The notes under the pieces: model-generated
Databases searched by the model: none
Told to the model about the DNA's origin: nothing
Seen by the model: only the letters and a program-made list of their open reading frames with translations
Shown here: positions 40,405-54,100 of the stretch, in pieces
Numbering within the stretch: position 1 is the stretch's first letter
Layout of the letters: every line of letters begins with the position of its first letter
Assembly (NCBI RefSeq): GCF_964355755.1
Contig: NC_092671.1
Span: 18,690,001-18,754,000 of the forward strand
Length of the DNA stretch: 64,000 nt
Reading direction: 5' to 3'
Source of the DNA: Antedon mediterranea
Taxonomy: Eukaryota; Echinodermata; Crinoidea; Comatulida; Antedonidae
Made by a program: the position numbers and the translations under genes

Positions 40405-41893
40405 CTAAAAAAAACATTACATTTCACATGGCATTACAACAAATATGCATGTTATATTAGTATCATATATTATATAAATGAAAAATGTGCTTTTACGTTA
40501 AATAAGGTATCTTACATAAAAAAAGTAAATTTAGCCGATCGTGTTATAACGTTTAAATTTTCCGGCTTACAACAAACATTAGAATAGAACGCCAGTTGTG
40601 CATTACAAATGTGCGAAACTTGGATTTACAAATTGTTACACTGTATCTTATTTACTTCATATGTTTTTAATATTTTGGTTTTTTATACTATTATTGTAAT
40701 TTCAGACAAAATAATCTACAACGCAAAATTGCAAGACAGTATTTATAATAAGGCCTACAGAGTGTGTAGCGAATGGCGTTCCATATGACCTATCGATAAC
40801 CTTTAGCAACAGTACATTGTGATAGTACACCAACAAAATAAAATCTCCCCACTCCAAAATATCATCGCGTATTTCGTATTAATTCTTATTTCTATAATCT
40901 TTCAAATGTACATGCACAAAAAAAAGAAAAAAAACATAGGCCTACCTTAACAACAAAAGCCGTCACACTAATCAAGCCAAATTGAAAATGTTTATATATA
41001 TAGGCCTAAATATTATTACAAATAGGCCTAATGTTCACATTGTATGTAGGCTAGTAGATGTTGTCAAACAAAATAATACACTATTTAAATTTTCCAATTT
41101 CTTTTAAAATGTTTCCAGAGTTTTTTTGTATAAATTGTCTATTAGGCCTATAGGGCCTATAGTTTGATCTAATAAAAATTGATCCGTACGTATTAAAAAT
41201 ATATATAGGAAAGTAGGCCTAATAATGATTTAAAAACTAAAAGAAAGATAAATTGGAAGTTATCCTATAGGCCTACATAATTCTAACCACGAACTTACGT
41301 ACTCAGTGCCTAAAATCATATGTTCCACCGTTTCAATATTTGTAAAGTTCAGTTTTCTATTTACCAAAATAGCTTCAGGAATGTTGTTAATGTAACATTT
41401 TGTATTGTATTGTGTAATTTGAATTCCATTTTGTATTTGTTGGTCTTTTTTCGAAAAAAAATGTCTCCCAATTGAATTACACAGGCCTACAATCTCCATT
41501 TGTAGTAATTTGCCTTTAATTGTAAATTACCTTTTCTATTTTTTCAATTAAGCGCAGGCCTAAAACGTTCGCTTATATGTTGGTGAGTAAAATTGCTAGC
41601 CTCTTCAGAGACAACACTATCATCTAGATTACTGATCTCTCTTTTCAAATCTAATTAAATTTCATATGTTACTCCAAAAAAATGTTAAATTAAGTTGTGA
41701 AAGTTCAAAATTACAAAGAAAGACAAAAAACATCGTAGGCCAAAAGACAATCAACCTGAGAATGAATAAGTAGATAATGTTCCCTTTACGAACACCTCTA
41801 TCATGGAGGATTCCTGGAGCAGGAAATAGAGAGACAGTTTCTCAAATTCACAACGTGTCCTGTATAATATACACAGCAGAACTTTTAGGCTAG
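40405..41893. other. CENP-A 5' flank, no supported gene
   Basis: AT-rich, with a dense cluster of TAGGCCTA words (40938-41270). A 79-codon minus-strand frame at 41260-41499 runs into a consensus donor (GAGTAC then GTAAGT, junction near 41297) and could be part of an upstream exon, but it has no recognisable domain. The CENP-A leader exon should be somewhere here. Confidence 0.35.
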
Positions 41894-42003
41894 AATTGGA
41901 CTAAAGTCACCTCATACCCCCTTTCACACCAAAAGCAACACCGGAGTGTCTTCAGAGTTTTGCTTTTGGTGTGAAAGGGGTATGAGGTGACTTTAGTCCA
42001 ATT
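41894..42003. repeat. foldback element, arms of about 45 bp
   Basis: AATTGGACTAAAGTCACCTC and the following bases to 41939 are repeated inverted at 41960-42003, with one single-base gap in a C run. The loop is about 20 bases. The transcript would fold into an almost perfect hairpin of 44-45 pairs. No ORF. Confidence 0.9.
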
Positions 42004-43215
42004 ATCACTATGTTGGTCGGTTGGCTAACGAGTGTTAGCCAAGACGATAGCAGCCATGGAATTAAGCACACACAAATTAGTTTATTTTAATTCCTTCTAT
42101 CATAACTAATGTTATTTTATTGATATTGTGACTAAATATTGGTCAATTTTTCAATTCAATTTAAATCATGACTTTCAAAAACATTTATATCATGATCATC
42201 CCCAGGATAGCACATCACCTATAAACAGCTCACAGTCCAGTGGAGTAAAAAAAAATTTAACATTACTTACTCTTTTTATGAATTACGTCAATAATCTATA
42301 AAAAGCGTATGTAAAAAGTATGCCTATAATGTAGCCTACGGTACATTAACGATGTCTATAAAAATGAGATTCCTAATAAACATGGAATTATTAAATGTCT
42401 GATATGCAAATGAGATGTAGGCCTACGAAAATATGCAAATTAAAGTTAGATTTTAATATATGCAAGCTAGATATTGACCCAAATGCTTCAGCGCCATCAC
42501 TTCAAGTGGTATATTTGCATGCAGGTAAACATACATTTTTTATTTCATTTAAAACTCTTATCCATGTGACTTAACATCAACATTGAGATGAATATTGCAA
42601 GTTTGAAGTATTATTTTGAGAGAATTAACCTCTAAGTTCTAGTAAATTAGCTAGGTTTGTATGCGTGTAATGGAAATGTTGCTGTACAGTATTGCTTTCT
42701 CTATCTCTTGCTTTGTCGATGCACCATCGAAAAAAAGTTTTTGGAGGAGGAGAGGATGTTGTGTCGCCATTTCAATCTAAAATTGAAACTGTAAGCAGAG
42801 TCTTATCATTTTACCGGGGCCTGACGGTACCAATTTCATCTTCATGAGGATCTAAAACGGAAAGAACTGAAGCCTTATACATAAATTTCCGTCTGTTGGC
42901 GAATAATATTTTTTAGCAATTCTTTTTTAATATTTTTTATTAAAGGTGACTAATTTTATTTTCATAGGCCTCTGCACATGTTTGCCGATTTCTCCAAAAA
43001 TAGTGATGGCGGGATAAAAATATGCCACACAGTAGTAATAACTGTCTGACATATTATATTACATGAAATTCCGAGAAACTTTAAAAAAAAACGAATAGAG
43101 TACTATCTTGTCACAATAAAAATCTATGTCCTCACAAAAAAAGTTTCACCAACTCAAATTATCATGAAATCAATTTTATTTATCTTCTTTTTGCGAACTT
43201 TGTCATACTTTATCG
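42004..43215. other. intergenic, no gene seen
   Basis: AT-rich sequence; CACTATGTTGGTCGGTTGG at about 42007 resembles the 35-bp tandem repeat unit at 35690. Nothing else is supported. Confidence 0.4.
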
Positions 43216-43298
43216 ATGACGTCATTTGGTATTGCCAGCCATTTTGTTGGGAGTTGTTTCGCTGCGGCATTCCTGAGAGGGTTAACTTATTACATACA
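43216..43298 (+). promoter_or_regulatory. candidate talin promoter and first untranslated exon
   Basis: A full CRE palindrome ATGACGTCAT (43216-43225) is followed by a GC-richer stretch (GGGAGTTGTTTCGCTGCGGC) that ends at a perfect donor GTAAGTATA (exon end 43298). No long ORF is carried into it. Together with the small exon at 46638-46678 it would give talin a leader of two untranslated exons. The exon start is unknown, and the link to talin is inference from position, strand and splice signals. Confidence 0.35.
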
Positions 43299-44341
43299 GT
43301 AAGTATATTTACTTTTCATTGCATTCATAGTTCCGTTATGGAAACCAAGTATATTAGCTGTTATTTTATTATCGTTTTTTTGCTGAATAGTTGCTGTTAT
43401 TGACAATTAACTAGGCTAGGCTAGGCCTTGCCGTGACCTCTGCCAAGCCCATCTCATCAGGCAGCCATGCACGGCTAAACCTGCTATTGCGGGATGCGTC
43501 CACTTTCTTTGGATTATCATTCATGATTGTTTAGTGAAGCGAAAAACGGAAGGTTGTACTTCTTTTAAAAACATACCTTTGGTATTTTGTGTTATTGTGA
43601 GTAATTGGGTTGTCACCTACGTACATTGCTCCTTTTGGCCAGCCTAATGAATTTTGCGTCACTGTTCTGGGCTAAACCTAGTAAATAGTATTATTTAGGT
43701 AAAGTAAAGTAAGTAAAACAAATTGTAAAAACTATAAAAAAAATGAGGACTTGATTGAGCAATTTCTGTACTATTTATTGTCATTCCAGGAAGTGAGACT
43801 AAATTATGTGGTGTCTAGGACAGGTAGGGGCCTAGGCCCCTAGGCCTAGGTAGGAGCAAAAATATGATATAATCAATTATTAAATAGGCCCTAGTATTAT
43901 GTTGAATAATTTAATTTTTCAATTTTAAACCTTTTCTTTTTTCACAAATTGTATTGTGTGAGCATCTGTTTAAAGCACAGCCTCTTTTGGCAAGTTTAAA
44001 TAAAATGTAAATATATACTGTATATATTGTTGTTAAATGCCTTGATTATTGTTTATGCGTTTGTTTAGTTGAAAGAATAAAGCCTTGAAATAAAGCTTTG
44101 AGTAAACCTCAGTATCCAGGTGACCCTGTTACAACACATAACATCCTTCCTTAAAATATTCAATTACTTTATCATCATTTGTTCATAACTTCATGCATAC
44201 AGTAGACCTAGATTAAGAATTAAATAGATCTAAAGTACTCATATTGAACAGGGTTTATTAGGCAGCTTGTTTAAACAACACACTTGACACAATACTCTGT
44301 GTCAAATCAACACAGTTTTTGAGATGACCCAACTCTCACAA
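43299..44341. other. no gene seen (possible talin leader intron)
   Basis: AT-rich, with a GGCCTAGGCCCCTAGGCCT palindromic cluster at about 43828-43852. Confidence 0.35.
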
Positions 44342-44460
44342 TACAGTAGAACCCATTGGAACCCATTGAAATGGTGTCTCCTAAATAAAGGGTGACCATT
44401 AGTTTTATTTTATCCCTCTTATTTGTTTCACTAAAAATTGTCCTCTTAATAGGGGTGTCC
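44342..44460. repeat. MITE family B copy
   Basis: It starts TACAGTAGAACCCATTGG and ends with TCCTCTTAATAGGGGTGTCC. The family words GTGTCTCCTAAATAAAGGG are between; the right tip is weak. Confidence 0.45.
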
Positions 44461-46032
44461 CTATTAATTTTTTGCAATTTTTTTCTTCTAGAAAATAAAT
44501 AAAAGGAGTGAAAAGAGTGTTTTAGGGTCTAATTCAATAAACAGTACATGCCAACTTACCGTACCTTATTATTTTCTCATTCTAAGTTGAAAGTTTTCGT
44601 TATGGAAAATGTACCCTCTGCCTTCTACACTACTAATTCCCAACATAAAATTGAATAAAAGTATTTAGTAATAATGATGACAATTTAAACTAATTTATTA
44701 CTAAAATTTCTTTCATACTTAATGCATTAATAATTAACCATTGCTCTATCTGTTAATTAATGATTCAGATTTGGTTTTAATGAAGCAAAAATTCTACTGA
44801 GAAATTAGAGATCAAACACACATAGATAAACCCTTTAATAAAGTGTTCTTGACAATATCTAACGTCAGCGATAATAATATTAAATATGCAGTGTTGATTC
44901 GATGAAGGAGAGAATTGTACATTAGGCTTGGTAGAAACTATTGATTAAGCATACAGTTTTGGAGATTTTTGTAGACCGAACTATTGAGTAATTGATTTCT
45001 TCTTCTTGATCTGCAGTTTTCTAAATGAATGAGTAGATTACTGTAGATATTTACTGTACAAAAATGAATTCATGATTAAAAGTAGTTCTGCATTGTATTT
45101 TACAGTACAATGTTGCAGTTACCAGTGTAAACAGTACTGTATGTGTTTATTACACTTTCATAGGTAAAGGATAAACCTTCATGCTTTCACTTTCACCATA
45201 GTGTACAGTAGTATAAGTTATTTTGATTGTTTGAATTGTGATAGACAATATAGACTACAAAACTTTTGGCCACTAAGAAAAAAATCCCTGTGACCATATT
45301 TACCAATGAAGATGAACAAATAAAATTTATGATGGTGGCTTGCCTCACTTTTTGGAGTGTTTGTAATTATTTTTCAATTTTGTTTGTGAATATCAAACTT
45401 ATTTGCTGTATCTCTCAAGAAAAGACACAAACACAAAAATGTATTTAAACGCAATGCAAGTCATTTTGACCATCACAAGCAATGAATTATCTAAACTGTC
45501 AATTGTCATTGGTCAACTCACTTGTGTTGCGCTTACTCTACAGTACACTTGCATTTTGTCCTACTAAGAACCTAGCTTGAGAGAGATACTGTACAATATT
45601 TCTAGTGCTAGTGTTGGTGTACAAAACAATAATCCATGTCATCCAAAGCGTCACATAATTATGGTGAATTTGTTTTAATTGTTTAGTCCTGCATAGTATT
45701 ACTGTATGGCCTATGATTTACTGTCAGAGCACAGTGTACAGACAGACCTCACCATGTGCAAGATTTTGAGACTTTGTTTCTGATAATAGCGGTGCCATCA
45801 CATAAACATATCATCACCTGCGTTTATTTAACAATTTCAATTTAACATTTTAAAAAGATAATTAGTGATTGTACTGTTAAGAAGAGATTTATTTTAAATC
45901 CAGAATTCAGGCACCTTCACTACTATCTGTACAGCTTCCTGTTTTGGTGACCCATTGGTGTAGTGGCTCAGGATTGAAGAGACATGTGAACAAGTTATTC
46001 TGTTATCCTGTACATATACACTAGTGATTATT
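44461..46032. other. no gene seen
   Basis: AT-rich. At about 45448-45578 lies a degenerate copy of MITE family A (AACGCAATGCAAGT, GACCATCACAAGC, TCATTGGTCAACTC, then CTAAGAACCTAGCTT). No supported ORF. Confidence 0.4.
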
Positions 46033-46200
46033 TTCTCCCATTTCAATGACTGATGCTACTATTGCATGGTCAGCTTCTCCCATTTCAATGACTGATGCTA
46101 CTATTGCATGGTCAGCTTCTCCCATTTCAATGACTGATGCTACTATTGCATGGTCAGCTTCTCCCATTTCAATGACTGATGCTACTATTGCATGGTCAGC
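46033..46200 (+). repeat. perfect 42-bp tandem repeat, four copies
   Basis: Four identical 42-bp units, each beginning TTCTCCCATTTCAATGACTG, at 46033, 46075, 46117 and 46159. Because 42 is divisible by three, 14-residue repeats appear in open frames on both strands (MTDATIAWSASPIS on plus, EADHAIVASVIEMG on minus), but neither frame shows a promoter, splice context or family, so I treat it as a non-coding minisatellite. Complete identity means recent expansion. Confidence 0.95.
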
Positions 46201-46637
46201 TTCTAAAAAAATTTTCAGCGCTGTATTTAAATGGCCATGAATATTGTGTGTTTGGCACATTTTTGCATACTGTAGCCTATGTAGCCTTTGGAATTCAATT
46301 CCAGATACTGTATAGTATTAAAGGACCCAAGATTAATTGTAGTTACTCCAGAAAAGTAGGTGTATTATAAATAGAACAGACGTTCTTTCAACTCATAAAC
46401 ATAGTCTCCCTATTCAACTCATACAGCCGTTATTTTTTATTACTGCAGTACTATAGTATACAGTATTACAGTATTAATCCATTTGCTGATGATACTGTAC
46501 ATGGTACTGTGTTACTGTTAGTTTCACGTTCTTCCTCGTCAAAATTTAGAGCCACCTTTTCCAAATAAATGTTTACCAAATTTGTTATTAAAATCCAATA
46601 AATCAAAATTTGAATGTTTTTTTTTTGTATTTTCCAG

Positions 46638-46678
46638 GAAGTGGACATTGTAAAAACCAAGAGACAGAAGTTCTTTAT
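46638..46678 (+). other. candidate untranslated talin exon
   Basis: A long T-rich tract ending TTTTCCAG is followed by 41 bases and a consensus donor (TTTAT then GTAAGTTTC). The pair is on the talin strand and lies between the candidate promoter exon and the first coding exon. The segment has no ATG in a long frame, as expected of a leader exon. Inferred from splice signals alone. Confidence 0.35.
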
Positions 46679-48132
46679 GTAAGTTTCATATTTACTTTTA
46701 AATAACAATTTAAATTGAATTAAGGAAATGTTGATCAATTAACAGGAGCCATTGAAAATATGTTTTTTTTTTTTTTGTAAATAGAAATTTGGTCTTTCAC
46801 TAAAAATAAACATTAATTACAGTAAACAGTTTTAAAAATTGCAATTGTTCTGGCAGTACACGAAATTTTAAAAGGTGTATAGGTAGGTTGCTAGAAAAAT
46901 ACAAAGATTTTTTCTACTGCAGTGGAGAAATGTTAACTTTATATACTTTGGTTTTTTTTCTGTTCAAAGCAACATTATTATTAATAATTCAAGGGCTTAA
47001 CCTAGACTCTTTTTAAATCCCTTTTTTTAGTTTTTAGTTTAGTCTGCTGCAAAAAATTAACTGATTATGATTCATGAATAAATTAACCTCAATTTATTGG
47101 CATCAAAAACAGCACAAATGAAGATAATGGTTAAAAACACCCAATAATAGATTGGGGATTAGAACACCATTTATTTTAAGTTATTGCTGTGCAACTTTTA
47201 GCTGCAAAGCAAAATAAGGGTTATTTTATTGATAGCTGGCTTTGACCTCATGATCAAATTGCATTTTGGGTATGTAATGTTATAATGACCAACCACTAAC
47301 TTGTTATTTGGGAGCCAACATTTATTTTTCTGTTTATTCGACGCTAAGCAGCACAGACGGGCCCTTAGTGTAGCTGTTCTTCCCACTTTGATGTTCAATC
47401 AGTTGTCTCAAGAAGGGTAATTCTATACCTTACACTTCCTTTGTGGGTTCAACGGGGAACATTAGCACAGGAAGTTTGTATTCCTTGAAACTCTCCTATA
47501 GCCATATGTCTAGATATAGCCATTTTGCCCTTTAAACTCCATTATAATCTAACATGCAATATTGTTATCTCATCACCATCTCTATGAAAAATATATTACT
47601 ATTACTTTACAAGCACAGGCAATTAGTTTTTAATACTGTACATGTGTTTAATTTGAACTAACTAAACATTTTATCTTGTCATTTTCACATGAAATTGTGT
47701 CACCAGGACACAAAATAAATGTTGCCCTCGCGCAACCAATGTCTACAATTTGGTTGCCCCAAACAATTTTGACATGCCCATGTTTTTGTGAACATCAGTT
47801 GCAACATACAAAAACTATCATTTACTCATTTTGGGATTTGAAAGAATTTGTGTACAAAGTTGTTGAGGTTAATGCATTTTAGAGTATGATACAGTGCCGT
47901 CTTATTAAATTATTCTGATTAAAGAAATAGTCCTTTTATTTACATTAATACAAAGTCTTTAAAAATGTTAAATATTCATATTCTATTTTAATGTTGTTTT
48001 GAATAAGTTCAGTATGCAAATTGTATTTTAATATAATACAAATTTGTGTTCTTGTGCGAGATTTAGATTATTTAAATATGCATTAGATATAACTATATTT
48101 TTATCAGGACTGTGTCTTATTGTTCATTGCAG
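46679..48132. other. no gene seen (probable talin leader intron)
   Basis: AT-rich. A segment at 47124-47240 (GGTTAAAAACACCCAAT, TTATTGCTGTG, TGCAAAGCAAAATA) has a diverged copy at 56607-56705, so it is a dispersed repeat. The acceptor of the first coding talin exon is TTGTTCATTGCAG at 48120-48132. Confidence 0.4.
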
Positions 48133-48167
48133 TTTGATAGAGTGGAGAGTGTAACTCATCTTTCAGC

Positions 48168-51100
48168 ATGGCTCTCACACTCAAGATAAACATAGTGCAT
48201 GCCGGGAGTACAAAGACGATGCAGTTTAACCCAGGATCGATTGTGTATGATGTCTTGCGAATGATTCGAGAAAAGAATGCAGAAGCTGGATTAACCGGGG
48301 GACAACAAGGTATTCAGACAGCAATTTTTTTGTGTATAATGTATTTTAATAATACGTTATTCCTAATAGCGCTTAATGTACAGAGCGCTTCACATTATAA
48401 CCCTGGTAATTTGTTGGATCTGGCAAACTCTTGCAATATTTCCATTCTCATCTATTAATAATTAATATAATATTAGTATAATTGTCATAATGGTGCAGGC
48501 CTGATGGACAGTTGATGTGTCATGCTGTTGGGTAAACTCTAGTAATGAAAGTTTACAAAAATGTTGTATAAAATAAAAAGTGTTGACCACATTACATATT
48601 GTTTTTTTGCCATTATGATATTTTTCAATAATAAATTCAAAACAAGTTTGGTAATTGAACTGCATTTTATTATTTTTATTATAATTTTTCTCCCATAGTC
48701 AATGAATATGGTCTATTTCTGGCTGATGATGATCCATTAAAAGGTGTTTGGCTTGAGTCTGGGAAAACGTTAGAGCATTACCTATTGCGGCATGGAGTAA
48801 GTACTTAATCCTGACCCTTGTAGCTTTAAACCACTACAATCATACTGTACATATTTAAATTCTCTTTCCATGCTAATTATAGCTTCAATTACCTGCCAAT
48901 AAATGCTGATTTTTATTGCTTAGTGTATTGTTCTCAGGTAATACAGAAAATTTGTCGGAAACGGAGATAAATAAAATAAAGAAAGACAAAAATACAGACT
49001 ACATAAAATTATGGCTTGGCCTAAAATTATAAAAAAGCCTCCAGTAAAACAAAAGAATTGTGGACGAATCAACAACTCATACCACGAAAAGCTCTGCATT
49101 TTTTTCAACTGTGTAAAAAATGTTCAAATACAGCGTTGTGGTCTGTTTTTATGAAACGTTTCGTTCACTCATGTGATGTTTTTGTGTTTGTAAGACCACA
49201 CACAAATTTAGAATGAAAAAACAGTTTTTTTGGGTGGAAGGCAGTATCATGCCATGTGACCAAAAAATCTAGGTACTTCTATTGGCAGCCCTTTTGTCAT
49301 TGACCTGATTTAAAAAATTAAAATTACCTTCTTAGCTATGTTCTATATTGTAGAAAGACAAAAAAGACATTCAAATATTTGTTTATTCTACAGGACATGT
49401 TAGAATATAGAAAGAAGATTCGACCTCTCAGGGTCAAACTATTGGATGGATCAATTAAAACTGTATTGGTAAGTACTAATTTTTTATTTTTACCATTGTC
49501 TTTTGGCCTAAAAAAAAACAAAGATCAAAGACTCTAATTAAATCCCTCAGTTTAATAATTCTACAGACATTCTATTAACCTTATCAAAATGTAATCTACG
49601 ATGAGAATATAGATTGACAAATGTTTGTAAATATTGTGTGTAAACAATTTTTGATTGAGTTACTTTGAAGTTGATGGTTTGTTTATTTACTTTTACTTAA
49701 TTTACTGTCTTATAATATAATTACTAAGAGAACTATTCATATTGTTGACAAACCACAGTCCAGTATTGCTATGTTATTCTAATTCATTTTAATTTGTTTC
49801 TAGTTGAACATTTTGCAATACACTCAAAACAGTACTCGGTTTGAAGTAGAAAATTGAGTTTTTATCAAACTTTTAGCATTATATTTTTAGATTCGATAAA
49901 AATTAATGTTATACTGTGCACCTACAGACAAAAAATGAAGTGGTTAATGTTATGTAATCGCTAACCTTTCTCCTTTCAATATTAATGTCTAGTATTATCT
50001 ATCTTTAGTCATCTTCATTGCCTCTTCCATCATTCATGACTCCTCCTCACCTTCATAATCTTCATCCAGCAATTCAACTTTAGCAGCATTTCATCATACT
50101 GTCATTTTCTAGCATCTTATAGTCCTCTAATCACCTGTAATAGTTTGTGACAATGTACATGTGGCGTCAATTTCTATGAATTATTTTATATTTGATAATT
50201 ATGCTTCAACGTATCCTGTCTAAATTACTTTAACAGCCTTCGCTCAATTTGTAATTAGCTTCATTGTAGAATTTGTGCTTATAGACAAATCAGTATATCA
50301 TTACAATAAATGAACAGTATTTGTTATTCGGTAGCCTGAGTATAGTGTGTTACTGTTATTGTTAATATACTGTACATGTACTTTCCCCAGTTAGAAAAGA
50401 GTATAGATATAAATTATAATGGAATATGTTTGGTGATTTCACACCAATAACCCATTAGTACAGAGACTTTCTTCAGGTGGATTCATTCTTGTGGTGAATT
50501 GGTTGGTATACCAACATGGCTCATGTGCAGGTTAACCTGCACATGAGCCATGCTGTACACAGAAACACTGCTCTAGCCTCATCCCTTCTTATCTCTATCA
50601 TCTTGTTATACCCTCCTTTCTACAGTATCGCTATATCCAGTCTATCTACCAACACTGCCATCTCCTAAATTTCCTGTCTGCTATGTCCTTACCTCTTCAT
50701 ATAGTATCTGCTACCCGACTCCATACCTACAATACTAAGCATGGAGTTGCTCCATGTCCTACGCTATTTTCCCACTTCCAGTTCATATCCTCCTACCTTA
50801 TTTACTATGAACTACTGTACAATATTCCACAACCTCCCAATTCCTATCCATATTAATCTAATATCTCCTATCCTATCCTATACCTGTACTCCTATGCCTA
50901 TCCATACTTCCTGTCTCCTACCCAATGATACCAACTGTATACTCCCTATCCGCTAATTCCATATTCCTGATTCTAAATTCCTATTCCTAATTCTCAGAAT
51001 TTGAGTAATATAATTGTCAATGACAAGGATGTGTTAAATAAAATTTATCAATAATGTTGTTTTGTATGAATGAAATAAAATCAAATATTACCTACTGTAA

Positions 51101-54100
51101 TATCAACCATATTAAATATTCCCACCAATTAGCAATAGAATAAACTTTACAGTATGTGTGCTTATTTTTTATAACATATTATAACTATACTGTATAACAA
51201 GCATGTTTTAATCGTTAAAAGTGTCCAATTGGCGAATTTGTCGACTTCAAACTTGATATTGCATTGTAATGAGTTTGACAATTATGGTGAATGTGCTTTA
51301 ACTTTGTAGCATCATCTGATGTTATCAATATTAATGACACTATATCTGATCATCTTTCATAAAGCAATAACTTTTAAATCCTAAAAGGTCACGACCTCAC
51401 TTAACAACAATTGATTATCCTCTAATACTGACATGTTCTTGATGGCAACTTAATTTGTTTCCTAGTATAGTATAGTGAACACTTGCTTAAAATGTTATGT
51501 AAAATGTTCATTGAATAGTTGTATCTAGATATAAGTATAGTTTTCAGTGTTCAAAGTCAAATTTGTTAACACTGTATTATAAAGTTTATTCCTGTTTCTT
51601 CATTAATATTCAGTGTTTGTATCATTACTTTGTAACTTGTGCTGTCAACGCACTAAAAATCATAGTGCGTCACATCAAATCTCATAATTTCTAATCCTAG
51701 CTTTAATAACCAGCTCACTAATTCATTTAGGAAATATTACTGTATTGAATACACTGAGCAGCAAGGCTATGCACTTTAGCTATGATATTGTACAGTAGTA
51801 TTAGTATGAGTATTCAGCCCATAGGGAAAATGGAAGAATTTATGTTTATTGCTTATGTTATTGTTAATTAAGTAGAATTACTAATTCTCTATATCAATGG
51901 TTTATTGAGGGGATTTCCCTTTACTGTAAATATACAACCTACTGTAATTTGCACAAAAATAAAAATTGTTCTCACATTTTGGACGAGCTCACAATCATTC
52001 AACTGATTGTGTAAGATACTAGTCTATAGGCCTAATTCTTCTGAGAAAGAGAATATGTATTTTTTAATACTGTATTTTTAAAGAAATTTCAGTATTTTGT
52101 TGCCTGCAGAAACAGGTCTACATAAAAGAATTAAAATACTCCAATTGATTGGTCTCATTTTCCTTTAAAATTAGTTTGCAGAAAACAATTTTGATATGTT
52201 TAACCGAAAACTAGCCCTAAAAAAGTATAAGTGTCATAATGTGTAAATAATATAGTGTACAGTAAATATTAGAAATTATCTTGAAGTTCGTTCTAATTCT
52301 GTTAATTAATCAATCATTAATAAGTTTTTGAAATGGCTGTCTATTTGAATTTAGCAGTACTTCAGAGATTTGACCAAGGAAATTTGAACATTACACATTT
52401 AGGGGTTGTGTCGTAACCTTGGAGATAAATTAATGGATTTTTTTTTTAGATTTGAAAACCGTGCAAAATCTAAAAATTATCTAAAGCAGTTTTTTTGAAT
52501 GTGAGTATCTGCTTAACAGGTGCTTAACAATTTTGTACTTGGAACAAATGTTTATTAAATTTAGAAATTTACTCAACATGATGCTACAAGTTCATTCTAT
52601 GCATCAACATGACTTCTATATTGCCATGGTTACTTTATTATAACCTTTGAACCTATAAGAATATGTTGTATTCGATTTCATCACCAAGATGTGAAGTTAA
52701 CCTACAATCATGATTAATATCATAGTTGTTATTAATGTGATGATACCCCATAGAGTAGAAGATATTTATGTAGTAATCGCAGTGATTGTCTCCTCCAGGC
52801 AAAGAACTCTAAAGGATTATCTGCGTCTTAGAATATGCTTTTGCATAAAATCTTAATTCTGAGAAATCATGGTCATTATTCTTGACCTTCAAATTTTTAA
52901 TTTAAAAAAAATTACTAATCACACGATTATTTTTAACATCAAAGAATTAAACAATACAAACTTAATTATACTACATGGTAATTTACATCACATTTTATAG
53001 ATAAAATATTAAAAATTCACTAAAAAAAAAAACCAACCAACAAATTAGTATTCCTTTTTTGACAAATAATAATAAATGTGCTTTAGTTTAAAAACTATAT
53101 TAATATTTTAATTTATGAACTTGAGAAGATAGATTGTTTGTTGTTTAATTAAAGTATATTGTTCTTATCATTATCAACTACTGGGTTAATTATGCCCATT
53201 GATATCAATGTTTATACCAATTCAGTGACATCGTCAATGACATACCTGCTGGCTTGTTATTAAACAGTGTGATGTGCATACATTAGTAGTACTAGGCCTG
53301 TAGGGCTTTAGGTTCAGTCAAGTTTAAACTCAGAGTTCAGTTTTAATTTTGATGAATTAAACTTTACTGTTTTTTCAAATAGACCCATTTAATAAACCCA
53401 TTATTAATATTAGTTAATAATTAATAAACCCAATTGTTTATTTTAATGTTTTGCTTTTGTTTATTAGTTTATTTTTTAAAATTATATACAGTATTGTTAA
53501 ATTATAGATTAAAATTGTTTTTATTTAGAGTGATAACAATTTTGTATTTATTGTTTGATAATTCAGGTACAAATGATTACTGTATGAACAAATATAATCC
53601 TATGGTATAATCCAGGATAAATTTAGATACATATACTGGGCTTCAATAATTAAGTTCTATTGTCAATGCAATACAAGTATAATCCCCACTCTATAATTCT
53701 CCTTAAATGTTTTATCCACTGATTAATACATGTTCATTAATCTAACGTTTTATTTTCTGTTATTATTATTTTTGCAATCATGTTACAAGAATTTCATGGT
53801 TAGGCATTGCTATAATATACTGCATTTCCCTCTTGACAGATTGATGACAGTAACACAGTGAGTCAGATGTTGATCACAATTAGTACCAAATTAGGTAAGT
53901 TAGCAAACGGTAATAAAGGTACACTGGTATTTACTCTAAGGCTTTATTAAATAAATAGAAAACTACCTTTGCTAATCTGGAGAGGTTTAGGTTCAATCAC
54001 CTACAGGTTATTTTGCTTTGTTACATATTATGTTTGTTTCAGATTCATTTAGATTTGTATCAGCTGTTTAGTATAAATCTATTAATCAATTATTAATATT

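Noticed and set aside
41260-41499. 79-codon minus-strand frame ending at a GTAAGT donor
   Set aside because: The donor is good, but there is no clear acceptor or family match and the frame is not connected to CENP-A; mentioned only in the flank entry.
46021-46260. Repeat-peptide ORFs on both strands (MTDATIAWSASPIS / EADHAIVASVIEMG)
   Set aside because: Arise from the perfect 42-bp tandem repeat, and are equally open on both strands.
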